Shown here: piece by piece, positions 42,201 to 51,300 of the stretch
How the letters are laid out: each line of letters starts with the position of its first letter
How positions within the stretch are numbered: position 1 is the first letter of the stretch
NCBI GenBank assembly: GCA_016840125.1
Contig: JAEOSY010000322.1
Span: 1 to 64,000 of the forward strand
Direction of reading: 5' to 3'
Source: Candidatus Helarchaeota archaeon
GTDB lineage: Archaea; Asgardarchaeota; Lokiarchaeia; Helarchaeales; HEL-GB-A
DNA length: 64,000 nucleotides
Translations under genes and position numbers: made by a program
The notes under the pieces: generated by a model
Database searches by the model: none
Told to the model about the DNA's origin: nothing
The model's input: the letters and a program-made list of their open reading frames with translations, nothing else

Positions 42201-44935
42201 TGGAGCAGGGAATTACCTTTACATTAGCGGTCGAATTTTGGGACAAAACACCAGCACACGATCCGGCTACAACTACGATAAGCGATTCAGATTTGATTAA
42301 TAATCGTAGTAGTGGTATTCCAATTACCGATTTAGATGAGGACGGATCTGCGGATACCTGGAATGGTAGCGTCTTCATGACATGGAACCTCATCCCTTCA
42401 AATTTAACCGGTTGGACAGGTGGAGATCTCGGAAAGATTAATTTGCAACAATACAAGTGGAATGGAAGCCTTGAATTAAAGGATGGATACGCGAATCGTT
42501 ATGAAGCACGAATTCAAGTACCCTATGATGCAACTCCGACAGTGGGAGCTGAATACTATTATCTTAATGTTACAACAATGATTCTTGATAATAGTTGGGG
42601 CTGGAAATTGGAACCTCAATACATGACTTTGGCTTACGATAATGGTCAACATACAGGTCCTTTGGGTTTATATGATGACCATATAGCTTGTTTCCAACTG
42701 GAAGTTATAGAAGCATTAGGTCACGATACGACACTAGAACTTTACCCTGATAATACAGTGGGCGACCCTCTAGAACACTATTGGAACAACCAAACAGGTG
42801 AGCTATCGCGTTTGTATGCACATTTTTACAACACCACAAACAGCCAAGGGTTTAATTCCACAATATTAGATTCAGTTGATAATTGGTATGTCGAGTCATG
42901 GGTAGATAATTATAAAGTGCCTGACGCGTTTGGATATGATCTGGGAAGATTACAATGGCAGCTAGTTAATAGTACCACCCTACTTCCAGATGGTATAACA
43001 CCCGATCCACATCGAGAAAATTCAAGTGATCCATCTTCGTGGGGTTGGTTCTATGCAGATTTCAACTGGACCCTTGTAGATTTAGGTATTGGAACTTACC
43101 TTTCCGGATTAAGTCCAGCCTTTTTCGAAATGTATGTTTATGCGAGAGTGGAGAATTTTACTAACCAGTTTAGATCGTCAGATGGGTTCCATTATATTAA
43201 AGTGAATCCAAATCCGGTCAATCTTACTATTGCATTAACGTATCAGAGTAATCCAACTTTCCTCGATGCGAATTACTACGGAGCGGCCAATATGACTACG
43301 ACGTATTATTGGGGCGATATGCTAAATTTCACTTTGGACGCAATGGGTGTGCTAGAAAATGCCCCGGAACCAGGGATCTCTTTCCGCTATGAGATATACA
43401 AATCGGGTATCGGCACCATAAAGGAAGATTGGATTAATTCGACAGCTATTACTGGGCGTTATTCTGCCATAGTTAATACCAGTGATCCAGCAAATGGAAT
43501 TTCTTGGGGCCTATATACCGTTTATTTCAGGGGTATCAAGGAGAATAAGTCTGTGGAGATGTTGCCCATGCTTTTTACTTTAGAGAAACGGGTAACTTGG
43601 CTGGTACCAGAACTAATTTCTGGAGTTTTCTATGAGAATTCTATCTATGATTACGATAATCTCCCCGATATTTTGGCAATTAATAGTAGCAGAACATATG
43701 TTCCTATTGGTGATCTCTTTAGAACAGTCCCAAATCATACACTTTCGATAAACGTGTCACTTTTCGATAACACACCGCGTAATGGTGGTCCCATCAACGA
43801 GGCCAGCATAAAATGGATACTCCGTCATTATGGACTCGAGAGGATGTCAGGGTGGTCAAATATTTCTGACAATGGAATCTTCAGCATGACTATTGATTTG
43901 CATATTTTAACCCTTGACATAGCCGAAATCGGCGACCCCTTTGTACTTGAAGTTATACCTTACAAAGATAACTATGACAACGAATTATTACAATATCCCT
44001 CAGGCTCTACCTGGACTGTAAATATCCGCATTGGGCATCGTCCCATAGTGTTAATACCAATAACTCCAATTTCAATGACCTATACTCAGAGCAATTGGGC
44101 TAATCATCCGATCCAATTTGTGGCACAGGACCCCATTTCAGGAGAAAATATTTCGGGATGTACTATCAATTGGCGTATCGAAGGAACTGATCTTGATGGG
44201 ACATATATGGAGGAATATCAACCTGGACATTATCAAGTGGTTTTCAATACATGGCCGAGCACATTTAATTGGATTGGAGGAGGACAATATCGACTCGCCG
44301 CAGAAATTATAAATACTCCCTCTGGAATATATAGAACTTCTAGTGACGGCTGGAATATTGCAGAATTATCGGGTAATAATCGGATTTTCTTGAATGTTGA
44401 GTCAGAAGGATTTCTCGGACCTTTATCCATGTATTTCTATATTATTTTAGGTGCTATAGGATTAGTCGTCCTTGGTATTACGTCTTTCATAAGCTACAAA
44501 TTTCTCACAACACCCTATGTTGTGCGTAAGATCGAGGAATCAATAAACAAAATCTCTAAGGACAAAAAAATCGCTGCGGGGGTTATGAAATCTCGAGACC
44601 ATCTCATTTTCCTTGAAGCCACTGAAATACTACGAGTAGTTGGAGTTCTACTAAAACCACCGCCTGAAAAGAAATTACCAATGCCAATTCTAAAAACTGC
44701 ACCGAAGATATCTGAAGAAATTGCTGAAAAAATACCAGAAATACCAATCGAGGTAATTAGTGAAGAGCTAGATAAAGCAGGAGTCCGACCCGAAGAAAAG
44801 CCGATTCTCTTACAACAAATAAAAGAACTTGGGCAACATGATAGACAAGAATTCGTAGAAAGTCTAATTGGAGAAGACCGATTTAAAGAAATCGTTGAAA
44901 ATTTAAAAGCAAAGACCGGCACTAAAAAAGCTTGA
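39263..44935 (+). CDS. Large membrane-anchored surface protein
   Basis: I chose ATG 39263 (1890 residues) because it opens directly into a signal peptide (MTNKSEKYGRFFKLTILFIL); TTG 39224 is the longer alternative. The external part opens with a jelly-roll-like domain containing a LINSDFASGLSSW motif comparable to LTNGDFSSGITGW in the giant protein. Further beta domains with many N-x-S/T sequons follow. One TM helix lies at ~1722-1744 (MYFYIILGAIGLVVLGITSF). The ~145-residue cytoplasmic tail resembles that of the giant protein (KSRD...VVGVLLKPP; a helical segment ending FKEIVENLK). A T-rich terminator-like tract follows. A structural or adhesive surface role is inferred. Confidence 0.8.
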   Translation: MTNKSEKYGRFFKLTILFILFTITIFTGVLAFISNSSNSLRNLNILPPGESAESPLEAKAPPSPYPSYTGSGTPRTATESLWQTQLTGGNATNGFPLVFDLPGTGYWDGTRFDLTIDNIYEEKNWLINSDFASGLSSWTSNTDPTHTGPAISIGTDTSYGVDVGTHGDASYIRFASNNVPSTAPPQYTSTIAANTGDVGGTANWAATSTTTYADSALNGRVTGQNSGGSNNRDGAWRFYFADSETSSTDSYNADFRSTYTYSFDEFPVSSASFKFSYRYYSTDFDQGPACQGSYDGDRDKFTLYYSVYTSTVNLVDQQVMSWQSAGSTDPGDSGWIEIAPVDLYAAGLFNDGIGGVFYIEFRLLIEVDVDDGRVWTETSHDIWCNSEYECRDHNNEDSDHLYFYIDGVEMTVSVPENYGADVDPHIYQSFTFNNRNCTASTYLTLDYFIPTTFLSGRLTEDNGLYLDISINGQAAHRYSIRNTLYHDGAWHTLLLNWGIIGGDVGWNPGPSSISVEISIVFTVAGWFSQSPGQSMWFDNVVFKAINYAPADVAQLVCYDEENGNAVLSWDSIAERTCSLTHSGSWQTATDSSRFWLNSTSSASIWLESVTATFYATNHYPTITPTFDLPTNGDGRTPTVTWTMTYNVQAIAIDWHYNLTIPNIPDWSISDWDVVSVKDSTNADVNFWEISTGGGMKNLSIYTSTEDSTGIWTITCESPNKISDFDVENQDFATSYEYYPGFSNASRITFSTAARQSSSALITVDYTMPNGSAVDPGIYPNSSIQHSQSYNMSFWNIPDDAIANDHYTAIVTWVDNDGAFNDEVGFAAHYIQVYRNVAVSAIQFYQPHTLSSSNVVLAGEELQISINVTDILADPSLDLDFANLTIEYPDYWNPQITLQETLTMTKSGNIYSYDLQSHGGGADTWLITKAWMGGTGNRTFTISLFGNSTYLNGVFQLYEITSWFIIMVDTEYTLPSSWVQVEQGITFTLAVEFWDKTPAHDPATTTISDSDLINNRSSGIPITDLDEDGSADTWNGSVFMTWNLIPSNLTGWTGGDLGKINLQQYKWNGSLELKDGYANRYEARIQVPYDATPTVGAEYYYLNVTTMILDNSWGWKLEPQYMTLAYDNGQHTGPLGLYDDHIACFQLEVIEALGHDTTLELYPDNTVGDPLEHYWNNQTGELSRLYAHFYNTTNSQGFNSTILDSVDNWYVESWVDNYKVPDAFGYDLGRLQWQLVNSTTLLPDGITPDPHRENSSDPSSWGWFYADFNWTLVDLGIGTYLSGLSPAFFEMYVYARVENFTNQFRSSDGFHYIKVNPNPVNLTIALTYQSNPTFLDANYYGAANMTTTYYWGDMLNFTLDAMGVLENAPEPGISFRYEIYKSGIGTIKEDWINSTAITGRYSAIVNTSDPANGISWGLYTVYFRGIKENKSVEMLPMLFTLEKRVTWLVPELISGVFYENSIYDYDNLPDILAINSSRTYVPIGDLFRTVPNHTLSINVSLFDNTPRNGGPINEASIKWILRHYGLERMSGWSNISDNGIFSMTIDLHILTLDIAEIGDPFVLEVIPYKDNYDNELLQYPSGSTWTVNIRIGHRPIVLIPITPISMTYTQSNWANHPIQFVAQDPISGENISGCTINWRIEGTDLDGTYMEEYQPGHYQVVFNTWPSTFNWIGGGQYRLAAEIINTPSGIYRTSSDGWNIAELSGNNRIFLNVESEGFLGPLSMYFYIILGAIGLVVLGITSFISYKFLTTPYVVRKIEESINKISKDKKIAAGVMKSRDHLIFLEATEILRVVGVLLKPPPEKKLPMPILKTAPKISEEIAEKIPEIPIEVISEELDKAGVRPEEKPILLQQIKELGQHDRQEFVESLIGEDRFKEIVENLKAKTGTKKA

Positions 44936-44948
44936 AGTAAAAATTAAT

Positions 44949-44965
44949 TTTCCCTTCTTTTTTTT
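44949..44965 (+). terminator. T-rich transcription terminator candidate
   Basis: A pyrimidine tract ending in eight T lies 14-30 bp after the stop codon at 44935, as is typical for archaeal intrinsic termination. No stem-loop is needed or seen. Confidence 0.5.
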
Positions 44966-45126
44966 AATTCTAAAAACTGAAAAACCCATCTTTTCTACGG
45001 AGCAACTCACATTTTAACAAATAACAATTCTGTCACAATATGTTGATAGTTCGAGGTATCCCGTTGTGATCCAAAATTCCTTTTTAAAAAAACTCTCGAA
45101 AAAACACATAAATCATAAAAAAAGGG

Positions 45127-45134
45127 GATATAAG
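45127..45134 (+). promoter_or_regulatory. TATA-box candidate for the 2979-residue surface protein
   Basis: GATATAAG lies about 180 bp before the ATG at 45310 and predicts a start of transcription near 45155, inside an inverted repeat. An alternative ACATAAATC about 20 bp upstream would place the repeat wholly in the transcript. Confidence 0.35.
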
Positions 45135-45149
45135 CCCAGAAAAACACAC

Positions 45150-45189
45150 CTCCCATTTTAAAACCACTTCTTTTTGAAGAAAATGGGAG
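45150..45189 (+). promoter_or_regulatory. Inverted repeat/stem-loop in the leader of the 2979-residue gene
   Basis: CTCCCATTTT (45150-45159) is perfectly complementary to AAAATGGGAG (45180-45189). Between them CTTC-TTTTT-GAAG can form an inner 4-bp stem, leaving a one-sided AAAACCA bulge. It lies at the predicted 5' end of the mRNA, so it is either an operator around the start site or a structured leader. Confidence 0.45.
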
Positions 45190-45214
45190 AATCCTTAGCA
45201 AGGAGCGTTTAAAA

Positions 45215-45322
45215 ATGACGAAACAGACTTCAATTGAATTATTAATTTGTACAAAAGACTCAATTGATCTTATTTTTCAAATGGAATCTAACGAACGGAG
45301 GAAGATTCTATGGCAATAGGTA
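45215..45322 (+). CDS. Possible 35-codon leader peptide
   Basis: The ORF starts at ATG 45215, ten nt after AGGAG, and ends with TAG at 45320-45322, overlapping the first codons of the gene at 45310 in another frame. The predicted peptide begins MTKQTSIELLICTKDSID and has no recognised domain. The overlap plus the GGAGGA at 45297 suggests translational coupling with the downstream gene. Chance occurrence cannot be excluded. Confidence 0.35.
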
Positions 45323-48300
45323 GAATACGTGCTTTAATTATAATTGCATTGTTCGCAACGTCTGCGACAATTCCCATTTTAATGGAAACTGCTATCGTAC
45401 CTATGATGAATTTACTCAACCTCGTTCAAAATTTCCTTGAAATTGATGAAGAAGGTAATATTGATTTCAAATATGAAGTGTTGTTAAATAGTATTCAATC
45501 GATTAGATGTCTCACTGATGAGAGTAATGAGAACCAAACGGTGATTGAATTAAAGATGAATATATCAAACAACGACCCCTTTGGTTTTGATTTGCTCATA
45601 CCAGGAATTGACATGACAGTTTATTGGAAAGCAGGACTTCCCTATGAACTGGAAAAGCAGACAGTTCTTAACTGGAAGAATGCTGATTTAAACGACAGTA
45701 CACCCCATAAAGAACCAAACTACATTACAAGGCGCTGGACTCGGGTCCTTGGAATCGATATTGACCCCCTGAGGGTCAGTGTTACAGACCTAGATAAATT
45801 TTTATACATGAAACTGACGCTCTACAATGACGAATTAACACCCGGAAAGTCGAGTGCTCTCGGACAGATGCTTGGTACTATCCTTAGAACTCAAAGTACC
45901 AAAGATCCTTATGATAATGAAACCCTTATGCATATTTCTGGTTCCGCCGCTCTCGATATCCCGGGGATGACCTTTCCCTTAAGTTTAGACCTTGGTTTTG
46001 ATCTTTCAAGTTTCCTCAATCTCACTCAACTACTAAGTGGATTAGGGGAAGAAGCTAGTGGTGGAGGCGGTGGAAATGGAGAAAGTAGTCCCAGTTTATT
46101 TGAACTTATTTTTCAACCCGGTGGTGAATTGAATATCTTTGATATCCAGAATTATAATGATTCAAATCCAGCGGGCTCGTTTGGAGGGCCTTTTGAACGA
46201 AACTACTGGGGTATTGACAACCAAACAGGGATGAAAATTTGGGCAGAAGAACTCTATCAACATGGGGCAATCTCAGCCTACGTGTATATGGATCTTATCG
46301 ATAAATTGGGAATGGATGGTTTAAACCTAACATTATTGCAAAGCAGTCATAATCCAGATCATCCGGATGAAAACAGAACTTGGAACCCCCAAACTGGCGG
46401 CTTTGACATCGGCATGGAGGAAATTCTCAACCAGATTTTCCTTTACCTCCCGGATAGTCCAGCCCTCTCCGATCCAAGCTGGGCAAATAAAATCTTTGGG
46501 CTTTTTGGTTTTTCCCATGATCAAGAGCTATACGATTATGTAGGGCAGGATGACGACTTTGGTGATGGACAGATAATAGCTGGTGGAACAATGCGGCTTA
46601 CGGGGGATCTTCGGGAAAATTCCAGCTTCTCTGTTGGAGATGGGGTAGGAGCACTACTCACGCAAGCAGTAGAGGGTATTCTACCCATTGGGATTTTTGG
46701 CTCGATCGATCTTCAGTTGAATGAAATGCCTCTATCAATCTGTCTTGACCTACCAATGGATATCAACCTCTCCAGCTTCCTCGGCGCTATGGGTGGCGAA
46801 GATATTGGTGGAGAAGAAGAAGGTAGCGGCGATATATTCAGCATGTTAATGGATTACTTAGGATTTAATACCCTGGTACTCAACGGGCTTGCAATTGATA
46901 CCTTTAATACGATTCTCCAGATGAATATGACTACAGATTTGGATATGTTCTTACCATGGGGTATTTACATGCCTGATAACGTCACTTATGATGTTAATGG
47001 TGAGGCGATTCCGTATCTTGGCATTGCAGGAGGTCCCCTTCAAATCTTTGACGCCCCAATCCCAGAAGAGTTCAATGGACAACGGTTTGCATTTGAAGCT
47101 ACTGAATCACCGATAATTACAAATGCCACTCATTTAACACTATCTCGCGGAAATATCACTGAAATTGTTAGAGTTTATAATCTTAATGGCACTAATGTAA
47201 CCCATGACTGGTGGGATGCAGCCCATATAGACAAAAACTTTACTGAGTCAGGTTTAATTTTCGTGAATACAACAATAACGACGCCCGTCAACGACTCATT
47301 CACTCTACCTAACTGGACAGATATTAGGGTGGATTATAAATATGCAGTTTGGAGAGACCCATGGTATGCTGAGCATTTGATAGTGAATTTTACGTCATTA
47401 GATAGCCCAGTCCTTAAGGAGAGTATGGCGAAGCTAATGGCGACTATAGGAACATCAAGACAAGGCGATGGTATCTCTTATATGTTTAAAGATGAGTTTG
47501 GGAAGGTTGGACACCTAGCAGACTTTCTCGACGACTACGGAGCACTACCTAATCCAGATGACCATGCCTCAGAATTTTCTTTCACTGAAGATCAGTTTAA
47601 AATTGATATGGCAGAAATTGTGCCAGACTTCGGGAATGGTCTAGTAACACTAGCAGAGGAGTTAGGGATTGATCCTTTATTTATAGAATATCTCAATAAT
47701 TCCATACCACATAATAATACCAAGACACTCTTGGAAGACTTACTCAGTATCAGACAACTTCTTAACATCCTCAACCAACCAGGACCCAAGAATGATATCT
47801 ACGACTATCTAGTAGACGCGAACGTGACTAAAAATGAAACGGATGTAGTAGTCATTGATGGAAATACTTTAGAGGTAGGACATGATACTTTGAAATATAT
47901 TACCCTCATTACAAACGATACTAATTACAATTGGGATGAAGGGGCAGCGATTAACCAAGGAAATGGGCGGATATTTCTCAATAATACTATTACAGGTGCG
48001 CCTTTCACGGATTCATCATCAATTCGGGTTGAATATATTGCTAGCAAATTAGATTTATTGGACTTATCTAATATGACTGAGGCAGTGCTCAACCTGCTTT
48101 TCGGCAGTGGCGACAGTTCAGATGGTGGCGGCGGAGGTACATCAGATTTATTTGCGGATATCTTCTCTTATCTGCCAGGAACTTTGGATGCATTGGGGAT
48201 CGATTTCGATCGCATTATGCCTGACTTGATTAGCTATCTCAGATGGAATTTGAGTCAACCTGAACCCGATGGGTATGGTATTAAATTCTTTGAAATGCTA

Positions 48301-51300
48301 GATATCGGATATCATGCATTAATGGATGTTGATACAGGGAGTGCTGATGCAACCGAGGACTTACTTGGAGGATCATCAAGAGATTTAATCGATAACGTTA
48401 TAAAACAAGTTGCAGAGAAATTCGTTGAACAAGCCGATCCGTTCCAGTTGGCTCATGCGGCTATCAACGACCTCACGCCAATCATGGATTACCTGAATCG
48501 CAGCGGGATTTTCTCACGGGAAGTTCTTATTCCTCTAGTAGTGGGTCTCTTCCCCTCGGGAACTGAACTCAGTGTAATAGGGGGCGAATCTGTAACCATA
48601 GAGGAAATACTTGATATTATAATGCCTCTGCTTATGGAAATGTTAATAGGATCACCCGATGCGGCCTTCGATCATGAAGCATTGAATCCCTTTGCATGGC
48701 TGACCGCACCAGAAGCAATTGAATCCCATCTAGACCAAGATTATGTCAATTTAATCTCACAAGGGAAATCGGTCTATCAAGTTGGAGCATATAATTGGAC
48801 TCCAGATTATCCAAACTATGAATATCTACGATTAATGTCGAACTTAACTCTTGGTTTACTCCTATCTGGATTCGGTGCTGAATACCTCTGGTCAATTATT
48901 AATCAAATGGGTTTTATCGATCTTGGTGGTGGTGGAGCAGGAGGTGGAGGTGATCCCTTCGCAGGTTTAAAGGGACTCCTCTCGTTGGTCGGAAGTTTTG
49001 TACCCGCCACTGAGTGGGATGCGTTTTTGAGGGAACTTGGAATCTGGAGCACTTGGGAAGGCGATTTTTCCCAATTTGATATCACCGTTACGCCATATAT
49101 CTTTGGTATTCCAATATCCATTGGTATTGATGCCTTAGAATATATCAGTGGAGTACTGAATATGGAGCAACTGCTGGCAACAGGATCACTTGGGGGGCAA
49201 CTAGGGGGTGAATTCGTACAACTCTGTCTCTACGAAAACCAGAGCTATGGTAACCCCTATACGTACATAGAAGGATACGATACATCCTATAACACAGGAC
49301 CCTATAGAGATATGATTGGTGTTGCCCCTAACGGACCTACTGATAACTGGGGATGGGCTCCTCGTAAATGGGATCCCGGAGGCTTCACCTATGGCAGCCC
49401 TGGAAATGGATATTATCCAGACGGTGGTGGAGATTACAAGAAAAGCTTCCTTTCGCGGTTGATCAGTACAGTGCCAGTCGAAGTGGACGTTGATGTCCTG
49501 ACGATGGATCCTATGGATTTCACTTTCTCGATCAGTTTTGACGTCCTATGGTTCACTATTCCAATTGACATTGATGTTGCATTGAATTTTGATCCCGAAC
49601 TATTCATGCGGATTCGATTGGAAGGTAATCCATCTGCATTTATGGGGCTTTTCGAGGAAAGAGGAATACCCCTATTTGGCTTAGGCGCACATTTTGTCGG
49701 CGGTGATCTAGTTACTCTTGTATCCGATATGATTGAATCGCTCACTAATCCATCCAGCGGCCCAAGTGGTGGTGCTTCGAATGATACATTTGAATTTCCG
49801 GATCTAGACATGGTCGTTTTACTACAGTCGTTCCTAAACGCGGATATTGAGATATTGCACCTTTGGAAGTATCTCGTCGATCCCGAATTCATGAAGGCGT
49901 CCGACTGGTATTTAGATCCAAGTTTCGTTGATATCAATGCCACTTATCCAACTCTAATTTGGGATAATGACCCAAACATCCCAGGAGACGGCGACGGAAT
50001 CCCCGACGAGTATCCATGGTATCGATTCACGATTCCGATTTATAACCAACTTAATCCCGACATGGGTCCATTCACTCTGGCAGGCAGAGATCCACCATTA
50101 CTCGATTATCTTACCCCAATTGGACCACCTGGAAGCGGGCTCTGGCGAGAAGATCCTGATGGGATCTCTGACGGAATTCAACATTACTGGTATGACACCC
50201 CGTATGCATATGTCAATACAACTGTCGATCCTGCGGATCCCTGGCTTAACGTCCTGCCCACGGCTTGGAATAATTATCCCCCAGGAGGAGAGTACCAATA
50301 CACAGTCCCGGGTATAGGTAACGTCGTATGGGGTGATGAACCCCACGAACAGGTACCCCTGTTACAAACTGCACCGGATACAGGCATTCTCGACTCGTAT
50401 TGGGATATCACCGGCATACCGTCGCTTTACTATGTACCATCAGGAACCAGCCCGGGTATGGTGGGTTCCGCAAATTACTATCCGATAGCACAACCAGGAG
50501 GAACTGGACCTGACCGTTATCCCAACATCTGGAATGCCTTTAACATCACCCTGAACCAGACCGACTATCGCTTCGGTTACTGGAACACCCAGTATGATGA
50601 AGTCTTAGATAAAAACTATACTTATCTAGAAACCAAACCTTTCTATGATCTGCTAAGTTTTTCAGTATATCCTCAATTATTGGACCTGCTAGACTGGATC
50701 GCACCTTTAATTGTGGATTTGATCGAGTCGCTTATCATGCCTAGTTCAGGTGGCGGTGGCGGTTATGATGGGTCGTTTGGCACCGATTGGTACCACCTCG
50801 AGAATTCTGATGTGTATGAGCAATTTGGAATTGGTGAGACTCAGCCATTGGATGTTTTAGGGATGCTCCAATGGATTTGGGATGGTGCAGGAAAACGGTG
50901 GAATGGTACGCATATGGTCCCATATATCGAACCCTACACAATACCAGATCTTCAGGGAGCTCTAGATTGGTTGGCGGATCACGGTTTCACCATTGACTTC
51001 CTCATCACTAATCTCGATAAAATTTTCGAGATGCTCTCAGCAGAAGAAGATGGTGGTGATGGTGGTGGTAGTGTTGTTGACCTCGGTAGCGATCTTGCGG
51101 GCATTTTCTCTATAGAAGCGTTAACCAATGTAATAAGTTCCATTGAGGATTACTTCCGAATAATAGTAGCACAGAATCAGGATGGGACACCTAATCGGAC
51201 AAAAGCAACTTTGTTAGCTCTCGATATGCTGAAAGACATGACTGAAGTACTAGATATCTATCCTATTAAAGCAATGCGTGGTGCTTTGAACTATTTAATG

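Noticed and set aside
44515..44922. Minus-strand 135-codon ORF opposite the tail of the 1890-residue protein
   Set aside because: It is the antisense shadow of a helical, Lys/Glu-rich coding region; no independent support.
45007..45201. Minus-strand 64-codon ORF in the leader of the 2979-residue gene
   Set aside because: It covers the inverted repeat and promoter of the plus-strand gene, has an unlikely composition and no ribosome site.
49434..49943. Minus-strand 169-codon ORF inside the 2979-residue gene
   Set aside because: It is antisense to a continuous, compositionally consistent coding frame and has no recognisable domain.
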